Positions 22,442-33,949 of a DNA stretch of 64,000 nt are shown piece by piece. The translations under genes and the position numbers were made by a program. The DNA is from Leptodontidium sp. MPI-SDFR-AT-0119 (taxonomy: Eukaryota; Ascomycota; Leotiomycetes; Helotiales; Leptodontidiaceae). How positions within the stretch are numbered: the first letter of the stretch is position 1; each line of letters begins with the position of its first letter. The notes under the pieces were generated by a model. That model ran no database searches, was not told the DNA's origin, and was given only the letters and a program-made list of their open reading frames with translations. Where the stretch lies: positions 186,001 through 250,000 of the forward strand of contig JAHLEZ010000025.1 of NCBI GenBank assembly GCA_020726505.1, given 5' to 3'.

Positions 22442-24021
22442 TTAAATTTCCTCAGGAGACACTGGCAGAATAATAGAGCGGTTCGATATAAAACTTCCCG
22501 TCTGCAACGGGCCAGTACCTGTTGTTGTACCTTCGACGTTCGTCCTTGCCACATCCTTCAGAAACCTATTACCGAGTATATCCTCCTGACTTTCGTTGGT
22601 TGTACATGACTGTTCTCTGCTCTTTTGGGGAATGCTACTCTTCCGACATCCTTTGGACGGCTCGAGTTCATAACTACTAATCGGTGCATTAGGGGCAGGA
22701 TTGGCGGTCCCCCTAAAGCTCGTCCTGTAGACATCTGAGTGATCACTACTCCCGAGCAGCCCGGGGAAATGGCGTCGAAAAAATGGTTTGAAGGTAGCAA
22801 GGCATGCACATATAATTCCGATACAATCCTCCAGGATGCTAAAGTTTTATTAGCATCAAAATCTGTACTATTGCGGCGCCAAAGGGATATAGAATGATCT
22901 TACGTCCAAAATACAACCTCAAACGATACCCATGTGGCATCTGTCGTCTTAACCAACTCCACCATGACCTTCATCCGAATACCACTAATGATACAAACAC
23001 TCGTGGAAGTTAGCTCCATTGATTTGCAAACACGTTAAAGAATAAGCAAACTTACAGTGTCCCAGTCATAAAGAGGCCAGCTAATGCCACTCTCTGTTTC
23101 ATTGGTAATTTCAACTTTCGTACTAGCGCTCTTGGTAGCAGTAGCATCGCAATATCAGTTATAATAGTCAGTGAGGCATGTGTAATGAAAATTTTGGGAA
23201 TATCAATGCATTTCCCATCAATCGTAATATCCCAGTTTTTAGCAATAGGTCGGCAGTTGAATAGAAATGAGAATGCCCCCAAAAGAGAGTATACGATTGT
23301 TACCACCATAACTACCCATACCGCTATCCTGAAAGTGAGGTATGGCGAGAGTCGGAGGTAGAGTAATAGTATCGATACTTTGACAAACAAAAAAGATAGG
23401 CCGTAAAAGACCCCTTCAATTGAACCCATCTGACAGAAACGTTAGAAAATGCTATATATTGTCATATAAAGGCCTCAACTAGCTCTTAACTCTGGCCACT
23501 AGTAACGTACCTTCACGATAGAACTGAACCTTGTGAGCTGCATATCCCAGAGATGGACACCCAAACCGAGATTAGACTCTTTAGAATAATTAATAAAACA
23601 CTAGTCGAATATATTATAAGCGCTTACTTACGAAGGATAGAAGTAATAAGGACGCCAACCAGGAAAACCTATGTTAAGCAGGAGTCATAAGTATTCGTTC
23701 TATCTTGATATTTTTATGATATATCAAAGACTCATACCCATGCTAGAATTATCGCATCTTGACCTTGTTAATTAACATAATCAATACCCTCGATAATTAG
23801 TAAAGATACTTACAGTCGTCGGACCCCACATTGCGAACGATTATTGCTCTTGTATAAATTCGCAGAACCACAAAGAGAGTTACTAGCGGGAACAAGATTG
23901 CATTTGCAAGAATGATCTGATATCCACGAGACTCAGGATGCTCGAAGTCCGGAATGACTCCAGGTGGAGGGAGTATAACGCCAACGATCTCGTCTCTCTC
24001 GGTTTTGAGTGAAAACCCCAT
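22442..24021 (-). CDS. PTH11/rhodopsin-like seven-helix membrane protein
   Basis: Member of the fungal-specific rhodopsin-domain family, putative receptor-like membrane proteins. The first exon begins MGFSLKTERDE and contains PPGVIPDFEHPESRGYQ followed by a helix (ILANAILFPLVTLFVVLRIYTRA) and VGSDD. Further exons give GVHLWDMQLTRFSSIVK joined to MGSIEGVFYGLSFLFVKVSI, then SFLFNCRPIAKNWDI, RMKVMVELVKTTDATW and CIGIICACLATFKPFFRR. The soluble tail ends PVSPEEI before TAA at 22444-22442. Introns lie near 23813-23660, 23628-23580, 23520-23430 and 23050-22830. The short exon near 23640 does not join in an obviously perfect phase, so gene integrity is likely but not certain. Confidence 0.7.
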
Positions 24022-26698
24022 AGCTCTAGCCAGGCATGAAAAAAACAAAAGGCAACAAACTTGTCGGAACAGAGAGGTTTGTTCAATGTGATTTGCTTTG
24101 GAGGTAGTGAGAAGGCGAGAGTGAAAGATGCAGGATTCATCTTGTAGCATTCTTGCATATACAAAAGAAGCATATGAAAGCTCTGAAGCCATCAAAAGCC
24201 ATCAAAAGCCATTAAACCCCGTCAGCATAGTCAAAGCAATTGACAGCCACACAGAAGAAGCCACACATGCAGGGCAACTTGAAAGGGTAGGCGATGGCGT
24301 CTTCTGTTGGCCAAAAAGGAGCGTCGGCACAAGCCCGCCAGAATGGCGGGTCGTCTGGGGAAAGCAATGTGTCCACCCGATCAGATGTCATAAAATGGCT
24401 GGAGAATTCAGACAACACGAGCCTACATTTCCACACATGTCTTTTGGTCGCCAACTGAGACGACTTCATTTATGTTAGAACGACTCTCACATAACCTCCC
24501 CGTCAGCCTCGTTGAGCCAGCTCTTCGCCCATGGAAACCGAGGGCCTCTTGCCATCACAAAGAAAAGCTAGTATCGACGTCTCTGTGTCGTGCGGGGCAG
24601 TACTTGTGCCGGTTAACCAGAGAGCGGTCCCGCGCATGGCTCGTGTGAGTGCCGTTGTGTTTCAGCCTGGCTTCTTCGTTGGGATGGATGCTTTGTTAAT
24701 TCCGACACGTCATATTTCGTCGGCTTAGGATCCCAGTAATGCCAATCCACCCAAGTTGTGAGGAGACGGGCAAGCTAAACAAGGGACCGCTTTGACTAAC
24801 TGGTGTTTGATTTTAGAAGTAGGTATTATTGACATTCGCTGACCTGGATTTGATGCAGCCGTGGCTTGCTTAGTGGTACTTCTATTAATTCGTACTTCAT
24901 GTAAGGCCAAAATAACCTGCCCTCCATGTCCGTGTATCTTCTCGAAATTTTTGTAAAGCGGCAAATTATATCGCAAGTAGATGGTAATTCTTGCCTTCTT
25001 AGGCAAGGTTACCAACACGCCGCACAGACATGAAAAGTACATTATTTCCGCACTGTACGAAGTAGTTTCCTCAGGGTTCGCCAATGTCTGACACCAAAGT
25101 CGTGTAATTCGATTCTCGCCCTTGTTTTCGAATGGCTCCAAGATTCAGGATTCCACCGTCAGAGGTTGGCGGGAAGTCCCGAAGGATGGGAAATTATAGT
25201 GAGTGGTCCCAATTATTGGCTCGTTCAGTTAAACGTGTGGCTAATAAATGATCCTCCGGCATTTGTCTCATTCAGCAAATAGGGGTTCGCAGTGCTCGAA
25301 CCGTTTCTGACATCCGACTCTCCACAAGGAAGTTTGGCTGCCCCACTTTCCCCGTGAGGTGGCCTTTTACTTCGTACAGGCTCGAAATAAAGTTAGATTC
25401 TCTGTCTATGCGGGTACTAGATATTTCTACGAAACCAAGGGTTTCTAGCCAATTATCTTTTAATTTTGTAATGCTTTATTTCCCTAATATGTAAGACTGT
25501 ACTAAACCGCATAGACAAGAAACTAACACTAATTCGGCCATGTACGAAGTACTTGGCTTGCAGACTTGATTGACGGGAAAGCCCCATTCCACGATATACA
25601 GAGTGCGCCAGAGCCTCCCTGTGGATGAATTAATACAAGTAAGACTGGCGAGGAAGCACGATTATGATCTTGAGAGCGATTCAAACGTCAATGCCTTCCA
25701 GGTTAACCGACGCGATTGCACTAGCCATTCGAAATAGATTTATTAATTGCACATAACTTAGACTGACTGGCGCATACAAGATAAACAAGAGGGTGGTTCT
25801 CAAAAATTTATTGGTGGTATTCCTTATTATCAAGAAGTCCCGGATCAGCCACCAGCTAGTATCGTTGGGCTAGATTTCTCGGCGAATCCCATACAAAGTC
25901 GGCGGCGTCAGGTACGACGGCACCCTGTCTGTATGAAGTATCTTAGGAGGCTGAACGGGACTATATATGCCAATCAACGGCGTGGGACTAGGAATGCTGC
26001 ATGGTTGGTTCTTCACCCACTTCGTTAGCTCTTCTCTTTGCAACTGTTGGGAGCGCTTTCGAAGTCTGCGTTTATCGTATCCGTACCTCAATCTACCGCC
26101 CCGCTCCAATAGTTGTTTAAGTACCTGACGACTTTTGTTTCGCAGATAGCCCCAACTTTGAACCTAGTTGATGTAGTGCTGTTAGTCGGAAGGATACTTC
26201 GTATGATCCGTTGCGCTTTCTCGCCATAAGCTAGCTACTACCCCCCTTAACAAACATTAAAATCCAAGGAATCGGGGGCACTTTGTGGGCCTGTTTCTAG
26301 GGTCTTAAGCCTTAACAAGCGTTAAATCGGGAGAAGAAGTGCGGAGAAGATTCATGAAATTAGTGACTTGACTAGTCAGACTCCCTTGTTTGGGGCCTGG
26401 CCAGTGGATCCATCTTACCCAAGCGCTGCTAGAAGACCCAAGAAGCTTGAAGTTCTACGTTGGACCCTGCCTAATCTAGGCCCACTGTCGGACACGAGCC
26501 CGCCCCCGTGAGTCTAGGTGATTCACCTCTAAATCAGGCCTAAAGTAAGTACGAGCAATGAATTTCATGAGAAATTGCCGGTCTCTCGGAGCCACTGGCT
26601 CGACTGATACGGGGAACGGAAGCTTCCCCTTCGGCTTACTCTATGTTGCAACAACCTAAGCTGATCGCCGATTAGCACTCGATCTCAGAAAAGGTTCT
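24022..26698. other. Long interval with only weak ORFs
   Basis: Two minus-strand open frames (24725-25141, 138 aa; 25870-26109, 79 aa, arginine/lysine-rich start) show no recognisable domain or intron support. A sequence at 26236-26260 (CTACCCCCCTTAACAAACATTAAA) resembles the left end of the Tc1/mariner family at 57264, suggesting a remnant end. Otherwise I see nothing definite. Confidence 0.35.
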
Positions 26699-27274
26699 AT
26701 GAATGCTCACAGCATGACACTTGCAGTGAGAGGTACGGTCGAGCTCTTCAGACTTATGAAACGCGAAAAGGAGCTCCACCTGGAGATACTCTCCTTCTCA
26801 ATATCCCATGATCACGAGACAGTGAGAATCTACAGCCATTATCCTATGATCGATGGAGACAAGACTACCTTCTACCGCCACCCCATCAAGAAGTTTAATT
26901 TCACGAGCGAAGAAGGCAAAGACAAGTGGACCTCGTATAAATTCACCAAAAACGTCTACGATATATGGATGCCGACTCACTTGAAAAGAATCCGTTCGGT
27001 TATCGATAAGTTGCCGTCTGATTTAAATTTTGAGGTCTCTGAGCCAGGCGAATCCGGACTTTCACAAGGGTTGGAAAGCCACCATCTCTATGACCAATCA
27101 AGCCATGATACTGCATCTCTGCTGGAGGATGCCGACAGTCAACCAAGCCGTGTTGGGTCGCGAGATGTTACCCCCGATACTTTCTTGTCTCAGAGGATCG
27201 ACGGGAAAGCATTTAAAAAGCCAAAGAAAAGGACTCGGCCCGTAGAACTGCACCAGTCAAAAGACTCTGTTTGA
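26699..27274 (+). CDS. DUF7924-type fungal protein, 5'-truncated
   Basis: A 191-residue frame starting MNAHSMTLAVRGTVELFRL. The region with KEKELHLEILSFSISHDHE, VRIYSHYP, KTTFYRHPI and YKFTKNVYDIWMPTH resembles the C-terminal part of a domain found in many fungal proteins of unknown function (DUF7924). The tail is basic (KKPKKRTRP). Full family members are considerably longer, and the upstream 300 bp have stops in this frame, so this is probably a fragment or a gene with a missed upstream exon. The family name is from memory and needs a profile search. Confidence 0.5.
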   Translation: MNAHSMTLAVRGTVELFRLMKREKELHLEILSFSISHDHETVRIYSHYPMIDGDKTTFYRHPIKKFNFTSEEGKDKWTSYKFTKNVYDIWMPTHLKRIRSVIDKLPSDLNFEVSEPGESGLSQGLESHHLYDQSSHDTASLLEDADSQPSRVGSRDVTPDTFLSQRIDGKAFKKPKKRTRPVELHQSKDSV

Positions 27275-27747
27275 AGATTGGAATGCTCAAGGTGATCGGC
27301 CGTTTGGGAAAGAACGTAAATACATCGGCGAGGCGAGGACTGGGAGCATTTGTTTACTGTTAAGTTTGGGGAAATCTGTATGATACAATGCTATCTATAA
27401 CAATGACTGATTTGTATGGTTAACCCCGCAGTTGTTTGATCCAAGACGTTGCTAGGTGTAGCAAGTAGACCTCGCATTCTTTTCCTCCCTCCGCTTCTCC
27501 CCTTTCTTCCCAAGCCCCGTTCTCCCATCTGATAACGTCTACAGCTTTAATTCTCCTCATATCACCAATTGAAGACGCTCAGTTAGTTTCTCGGCTCACA
27601 AATCGAGCTGCTTGCTGTCTATCTGCGGGGAGAAGGCTATTCGACTCTGGGCCGGATCATACCCTCCTGCTTTTCAGGCATTGATCCTGACAGATATCAA
27701 CGAACAAAAGAGCACCAAGATTCACCTGTCTAGCTGTGGGAGGAAAC

Positions 27748-28170
27748 CTATCCACCTCTGCGCTTTACGATGCTTGAGCGTTGGCGTACTGAATTCTCAG
27801 TCCTGCCTTGGAACTGGCGGAAGATCCACTTCCACGACTTGCCCTCCTTCTTGTACGCCAGCAAGCGCTGCTCGTCTATAGGATCCCATGGGACATTCAT
27901 CCTCGTGCCCGAACGGCCCCAACTCGTCCTCGCTCGAACATCCGTCACCGTCACCGTCACCGTCACCGTCATTGGACGGCTCACTCCCCCGCGATGTAAA
28001 GGCCCCAGCATCAACGGCTTTGCCATCCTGGGGTCCTTCCGCGGACCATCGATTATCTCCGCATTTTCGATCAAGACGAGGAAAATGCAGTTGCTTCCAT
28101 TACGCAGAGGTAGCTTAACAAGGCTCGCGAGGAAGTATCTAACAATAGCAATAGCGTTCGTCGAAGACAT
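27748..28170 (-). CDS. Putative Myb/SANT-like domain protein
   Basis: A 140-residue frame whose C-terminal half reads VPWDPIDEQRLLAYKKEG, SWKWIFRQFQGRTENSVRQR. This has the tryptophan spacing and GRT-x-xx-V-x-x-R ending of fungal Myb/SANT-like DNA-binding modules. The N-terminal half is unconvincing and includes a (VT)n stretch made by a CACCGT hexanucleotide repeat (27943-27970), so the true start may differ or the gene may be broken. Function would be nuclear DNA or chromatin binding, by analogy only. Confidence 0.45.
   Translation of the reverse strand: MSSTNAIAIVRYFLASLVKLPLRNGSNCIFLVLIENAEIIDGPRKDPRMAKPLMLGPLHRGGVSRPMTVTVTVTVTDVRARTSWGRSGTRMNVPWDPIDEQRLLAYKKEGKSWKWIFRQFQGRTENSVRQRSSIVKRRGG
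27943..27970. repeat. CACCGT hexanucleotide repeat
   Basis: About four and a half tandem copies of CACCGT inside the Myb/SANT-like frame, translating on the minus strand to alternating Val-Thr. Unit-length changes would keep the reading frame. Confidence 0.8.
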
Positions 28171-28740
28171 AGGAGGTAAGCTTAAGCAGTAACATGAAAT
28201 AACTAGAATTCGGAAGCAAATGCCGCCAGTGTCCTAACCGTTTATCCATCTACCGGCCGGTATACTATATAGTGTGATTCTTAGTAGCATCTTCCGTTTT
28301 CGGTTTTTGTTTTTCGGTCTTTATTATAGCTATCATGTAGGTCTTAAGCACGGCCTCAGTTCAAATCTCTAATTAGCTGGGTGCTTTCCACGGATTAAGC
28401 ACCTATTATTATTAACAACCGCGCTAGCACCTGCGTTAACCTTGTAACGTTATTTAGTATAAGGATATAAATATGGATATTAGCTTCTGACTTCGATTCG
28501 ATCTTGTTGATTGCACTGTCACCTATCCCTCCCGGTAATAGGTAACAACTAGTCAATCGTGGTTTGAGACTCGAGTACACAGTGCAAAGCTTTGGTTGCA
28601 TTCCATGTATTTGTTCAAGTCTAAAGAACTTAAAGTGCTTCCTTGTGATTAAGTGTTTTCGTGGTCGTAGCCGGGGGTTCGGGATTTACGAGGTCTTAGG
28701 AAGTTCTTAGCTTAATACTATTAAGTAGTTAAAAAGGAAA
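28171..28740. other. Non-coding interval before LTR block
   Basis: No supportable gene. The sequence becomes AT-richer to the right, and a solo LTR is inserted at its end. Confidence 0.35.
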
Positions 28741-28936
28741 TGTCGCGCACTAGCGCAGTTCTTTGGTCTGGTGCATGCTTGCGTCAGCATTCCAGGTATA
28801 TAAACCTAGTCTCCAGCTCCTCTCTTGAAGAGGATAACGCTCAATTCAATTAATTTTTTAATACACTTTCAAAAACTCTCATATGATCGTAGAATCTTTC
28901 AAGCCCCCTGAACCTCTGCTCTTCTTCTGTACGACA
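28741..28936. repeat. 196-bp solo LTR, family C, with perfect target duplication
   Basis: Inverted ends TGTCG...CGACA, an internal TATA-like GGTATATAAACC (28796-28807), and a perfect 5-bp direct repeat GGAAA on both sides (28736-28740 and 28937-28941). No coding region is attached, so this is a solo LTR or a short non-autonomous LTR element. It carries few RIP-like changes and has normal base composition, unlike the sequence to its right. Confidence 0.85.
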
Positions 28937-28941
28937 GGAAA

Positions 28942-30665
28942 TAAGTTACCTAAGGACTTGTGTAATAGCGTTAGTTAAGTAATATTTATAATTAGTAAGA
29001 GGTTATTTTAATTGTCTTAGTAATAGTAGTAAAAGGGACAAAGCCGTTGCTTAATATATTAGTTCGTTATCTTTGTTTAGCTATTAAAGTTTAGGTTATA
29101 CGCCGTCGTAAGTTTAACCTTAGTACTTAGGATTTGGTAATACTTCTTTTAAAAGGTAAAAACGAATTAAAGGCTACGATTCGAGATAATTAAGTTTAGC
29201 ATATTAAAGTAACGAGTCTAATAAATAAGGAAGAGAATAGCTTTATTTTTCGTCGTAATAATATCGTTATAAGAAATAAAAACCGGTTTCTTAAATAAGT
29301 AGTTAATAATTACTATAGCGAAGTTATAACCCTTCTTATTAATCGGGAGCTTAATAAAATCCATCGTTAAGTATTAATATAGTTAAGCAAGGATTAATAA
29401 AGGGTATAAGAAACTAAGAGCTTTATCCTTACGAGCTTTTTATTAGGAATAATTATCATTCGTAACGTATTAAGTTATAGTTATTATAAGGCTATTCTAA
29501 TAGTATTTGCGACTAAGTAAGGCCTTTATCTTTTAATCCCCGCGTATGTTATTAAAAATTAAGAATATATATAGCGAATATGTATTATACGAAGGTTCGG
29601 CGGTTTTAAGAGCACTTTTAAGCGACGTTAGAAAAGCAACTTGCCGTTTATTAGCTCGTAATGTAATAATTATTCCCTAGCTTTTTATTAGAAAGGCTTT
29701 AGCGAAAATAATAACTTATTTATTAAAAGCACTTGATTAATAATATCGTATTCCGCGATATTATAAGCTATTATAAAGTTAAGGTTAAGCTTCTTTACAA
29801 TAAGGGTCTTTAAGTTTACTAGTATTTTCGCGTTTAACTCGGGTTTTGACTTTAGTTTATTACGTAGCTTAAAGTTATAATCCGGGATTAAAGCTTTTAC
29901 GGGTACTAAAAGTATAGTTTTTATCACCTTAATATAAGTATTTATAAAGTCGTTAACGAAAAGTTAAAGATTACTAACGACTCTCGGGTTAGTCTTATTA
30001 ATCGAAATTAATTATTAATTATAAATAGCCCGCTTATATGCCTTTATAATATAAGATCCTAATCCCGTTGAGGCAAAGTGTTAGTTAACGTATTAATAGT
30101 TTTAGTATAATACATAATCGTAAAATAAAAGTTCGCAAAAAATTTAACGTATTAGGCTTACCTAGTCGTAAGATTCTTAATAGTTATAAAGTATTTTAAG
30201 GCTTAGTAGTTTATGTAAACGAAAATATTTTTTTAAGTACCTAAGAGCTTAAGGCAATATTACTTAAATAACCGGGAAATCGCTAGTATTTTTTTAATCG
30301 TAAATTAAGTAATTAAACTTAGGATTCATTATTATCTTAAAAAAGTATCTTACAGGTAAAAAGTGTCGTTTACTTAAAGTTAAAATAAAATCCTAACGAC
30401 GACTTTATTAAAAGAATTAGTCTTAAGTCGCGTTTGCTTTATAAGATTATAATAGCAAAAAACTAACGCAAATCAAAGGACTTCCCGAAAAGTTTTTTAA
30501 GCGTTTTTACAAGCGTTATTAAAAACAAATAAGATATCTTTTCTAATAAATATCGTAGGGGTCATATAATGCGGCTATAATCCTTAATAAACCGGTAATA
30601 AAAGTTACAAAAACTAAGGTAGCTTTATATACCCCTAATATTATTAGCGTATTACTATTAATTTG
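28942..30665 (-). pseudogene. Gypsy pol fragment, reversed and RIP-degraded
   Basis: This block is a degraded reverse-orientation copy of the Gypsy pol at about 43735-45400. Examples are the segments at 30360-30430 (RNase H region) and 29690-29930, whose minus-strand frame contains PDYN and NFIIAYNIAEYDIINQ, matching the linker before the integrase. It lacks LTRs and both ends of pol. Stops are frequent; overall composition is strongly AT. Confidence 0.75.
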
Positions 30666-31720
30666 AACATTCGCTTATCCGGTCACATGACCTTTTTATT
30701 CTACACGATACTAAGAGTTATTATAAATCAAAATAATTTATAATCAACTTTAGAAGGTTCTAGTAAGCCTATTACAGTGTATATATAGAGCCTTAAGCTC
30801 TTAGGTAGTCGCAACTCAAGCAATTCAATAATCACTTCTAATCACGTGTCGTTTCCTCATTTTGATCTGCCAATTTTACATAGAACGAATGGCAAATCGA
30901 GCCACACGCAGTGACTTAGAAACGCCGAACGCACGCCCTTCAGCGGTGTCGGTGGAGGGAGATTGATGCTTAGACTGTGACTATGCGCGCCAGGAATGTG
31001 GAATGTACAGTATGACTGGTTCAAACTCGGCAGAAATACCTATATCGAGCAGTAGTCCGTCCCATCCAAGGCCGACCCATAGCTACTTGAACGCCGAACC
31101 CAAACGAAAGCATGTCACAATACAATCAAGTCGTCTCGACGGAAGGCAAACTATCATTGGTGGGTTTGACATGGCACGCACCCTTAAGAGTGGGATTGGC
31201 TGGCAGATCAACAAAGCGATCTAGACCTCACGTGTGGGACGAACAGATCGTTGGGTCATCGTCCTTGCAGATACTTCCTTGTACTGCTACTGTATCATCG
31301 CATCAATTGGTTATCCTCTCGGCCTTTTGCCCTTTTGGATGCTCAAAATGCCAGGTCCAAGTCCTCGGGGAACTCGGGGAACTCGGAGCCGTCAAGGTTC
31401 GAACTACTGTACCCCACAACTCCACAGCGCGTCCCCCACATTCACGATTGCTGGCTGGAGCTTTGGAGGAGTTCTTCCGTCTTGGTTCTACGGTACACGC
31501 TCCTCATCTCGAGTAAGTGCCAGGGAAAGAAATCCTGGGATCGAAGCTCAGAACGAACGGCGCCGAGTAAGTACATACATGCGAGCTAACCCTTTTCCTC
31601 ACTCATGATAAGGTTAACGGTGACGGGTGGGGAGTCCCCGAGTCAAACCCCCCATATCTTAGGCCTTTGAACAATGTCTTGTGACAAGTGAAATAGCGCA
31701 AGCGCGAGCGATTTCACGAG
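30666..31720. other. Non-coding interval upstream of GH5 gene
   Basis: AT-rich to about 30840, then normal composition. Several overlapping plus-strand frames (31003-31608) compete with each other, show no domain, and are probably chance frames in the GH5 upstream region. Confidence 0.35.
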
Positions 31721-31725
31721 TTGAG

Positions 31726-31739
31726 GATATATATATAAG
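31726..31739 (+). promoter_or_regulatory. TATA box candidate for the GH5 gene
   Basis: GATATATATATAAG about 155 bp before the ATG, followed by a pyrimidine-rich leader, as is common for highly expressed fungal genes. Confidence 0.5.
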
Positions 31740-31800
31740 TCTGTCTGCTACCTTGGTCGAGTACTTCACTTTCACCTTCTCAAGTCACCCAGCTTCTCAT

Positions 31801-31853
31801 CTCTCTTCCTCCATCTCTCTTCCTCCATCTCTCTTCCTCCATCTCTCTTCCTC
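31801..31853 (+). repeat. 14-bp CT-rich tandem repeat in the leader of GH5
   Basis: Almost four copies of CTCTCTTCCTCCAT immediately upstream of the GH5 start, within the probable 5' untranslated region. Confidence 0.8.
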
Positions 31854-31889
31854 CCACTCTCTCCTTCTCACCCTCACAGCTCCGGCACG

Positions 31890-33086
31890 ATGCTTCGTTT
31901 CCTCACCCATCTCTCTCTCCTTCTCACCCTCTTCACCTCCCTCTCCCTCTGCCAAACCCTCCACACCTCCGACCGCTACATCCTGAATTCTCGCAACCAA
32001 CGCGTCAGGCTTCGCTGCGTAAACTGGGCCGGGCATGGCGAGACCAACATACCCGAGGGCCTGCACGCGCAACCTCTCTCGCACATCACCTCCTGGATCG
32101 CCTCCAATGGATTTAACTGCGTGCGCCTCACCTACTCGATCGACATGGCGCTCAACCCACACGAGCCCGTTTACCAGTCATTCAACAATGCCGCCGACGA
32201 GACAGGCCTCGGCAAGAACCTCACGGACCTGTTCAAGAAGGCCGCTGTGAAGAACCCGTGGTTGTTGGTCGCCACAACGCGGAGCACGTACGCCGCTGTC
32301 ATTGCCTCCCTCGGTGCGAGAGGAGTCATGGTCGTCTTGGATAACCACAACTCCAAAGCCGGGTGGTGCTGCAGCACCACCGACGGCAACGGCTGGTGGA
32401 AGGAAGCCAGCGGCTACGTGGAGGCCAACTCGCGCAACTTCGCCGTGCAGGACTGGGTCAACGGCCTGAGCGCGATGGCCAAGTTCGGGAAGACGTTCCC
32501 CAACGTCGTCGGGTACTCGCTGCGCAACGAGCTGCGTGCCGTCCAGGGGCAGAACAACGCCGACTGGTATGAGTTTGTCGCGAAGGGCGCGCTCGCCGTG
32601 CATCAGGCGGACCCCGAGGGCCTTGTTGTCATCGGCGGCATCAACTACGCGCTCGACCTCGGCTTCTTGCGCGAGAAGAACTTCGACCGCCAGAGGCTCG
32701 GGATTGAGAAGAAGACCGTGTGGGAGTTCCACACTTACTCGTGGAGCAACAGCCAGACGGCCAACTGCTCGGGCTACGCGCCTATTCTCGACTCGGCCGC
32801 TGGGTTCCTGCTGGAGAGCAACAAGCCCTACACCGGACCGTTGATCTTGAGCGAGTTCGGATGGGCCCAGGATGGGCCGACGCAGGTTGAGCAGGCGTAT
32901 TATGATTGTCTGGTGGGCTGGGTGGAGGAGAAGGATGTGGGGTGGGCTTACTGGGCGCTGCAGGGGAGTTACTACACTCGAGAGGGAAGGGTGGATTATG
33001 ATGAGACATTTGGGCTGCTGTCCAGGGATTGGAAGGATTGGAGGAACGAGAGTTTCGTAGACGTTCTGGGGGGATTGTGGACTTAA
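31890..33086 (+). CDS. Secreted GH5 glycoside hydrolase (cellulase family A)
   Basis: Intronless 398-residue protein with a classic signal peptide (MLRFLTHLSLLLTLFTSLSLCQ), so it should be secreted. GH5 features: VNWAGHGE near 44, FNCVRLTYS near 75, VVLDNHNSKAGWCC (148-161), the acid/base glutamate in SLRNELR (E214), HTYSW (H281/Y283) and the nucleophile in LSEFGW (E322). WAYWALQG near 352 follows as in the family. Length fits a single-domain enzyme without a carbohydrate-binding module. Endo-beta-glucanase or a related beta-glycosidase activity is likely; the exact substrate and subfamily are not assigned. It is GC-rich at third positions, which explains the long antisense frame over it. Its neighbours also concern sugars. 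Confidence 0.92.
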   Translation: MLRFLTHLSLLLTLFTSLSLCQTLHTSDRYILNSRNQRVRLRCVNWAGHGETNIPEGLHAQPLSHITSWIASNGFNCVRLTYSIDMALNPHEPVYQSFNNAADETGLGKNLTDLFKKAAVKNPWLLVATTRSTYAAVIASLGARGVMVVLDNHNSKAGWCCSTTDGNGWWKEASGYVEANSRNFAVQDWVNGLSAMAKFGKTFPNVVGYSLRNELRAVQGQNNADWYEFVAKGALAVHQADPEGLVVIGGINYALDLGFLREKNFDRQRLGIEKKTVWEFHTYSWSNSQTANCSGYAPILDSAAGFLLESNKPYTGPLILSEFGWAQDGPTQVEQAYYDCLVGWVEEKDVGWAYWALQGSYYTREGRVDYDETFGLLSRDWKDWRNESFVDVLGGLWT

Positions 33087-33949
33087 AATATTACCCCGAG
33101 GGGGTGCGGTTCTGAGGTGACCTATTTGACACGAATACGTGGACATTTAAGATGTGTGTGGCCTCTCAGGGCAGCGAATGACTTCTAGAGAGATGTACCG
33201 GAAGAGGGGGAAAAGATTAACAAGAACTTAGATATCTGCAAACTCGCAAAAAAAAGTAAGCATGCTAGAAGATAGCGTCTGTAAATAGTTCGTTCACCCA
33301 AAGATCACTTTCACACGACATATTCTACATACTCATACTCTTCCTCTCTGACCCCCCTCGCTATATTTGCTAGTAAATTCAGGCCTCTGTTGCCATCTTG
33401 TTCCGTTTTCCAGCCCGCAACTTCATCTTGTCGTAGAATAGAAATTATATCACGGGATCTGTACTATACCTCGATTTTGAATTTTTTTCAAGAACGGAAG
33501 AACAGAGGCTGCAGCTGCTAGGAAGAAGAACAATGTCACAGTCAAGAGAGGAGAGAGGTCATCGTGATATTTAATACTAAACAACAAATTTTTTTTTTGA
33601 AAAGCATCCAATCTATTTTTTTGACCCGACAAGACCGTGGACTAACTATATAGCAAACCAAATCAATGCGCATCCAAAAAAAAACACTCTCCAGCAGGAT
33701 TCCCGTGCTCAACCGCCTCACACTTCACTAATTAGATACTCGTCTCTAACGCCCGGCTTATTACAAAGTTGCAGTTCCCACCCCCAGCAGTCGCAACATC
33801 TAGCCTCTACAAGAAACGCAGCCTCCTCCTGCCCAACGAGATCACAAGGGTGTCTCTCGCCTTCTCCATAACACTATCTCTGTATCTACCTGCCTGCCAC
33901 GAAAAAAAGAAAAAAAAAGTCCCCTTCTTCAGAGTCTTTGAGGTCCGTT
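33087..33949. other. 3' intergenic region
   Basis: Contains A/T homopolymer runs and no gene. Two short frames (33450-33632 minus, 33769-33975 plus) are not supported. Confidence 0.4.

Noticed and set aside
31003..31608. Overlapping plus-strand ORFs of 73-134 codons
   Set aside because: Three frames compete, translations lack domain features, and they lie in the presumed GH5 upstream region.
32178..33146. 322-codon open frame antisense to the GH5 gene
   Set aside because: It mirrors the GC-rich third positions of the GH5 gene, has a low-complexity arginine/proline/valine-rich translation and no domain. The sense frame has complete GH5 catalytic motifs.
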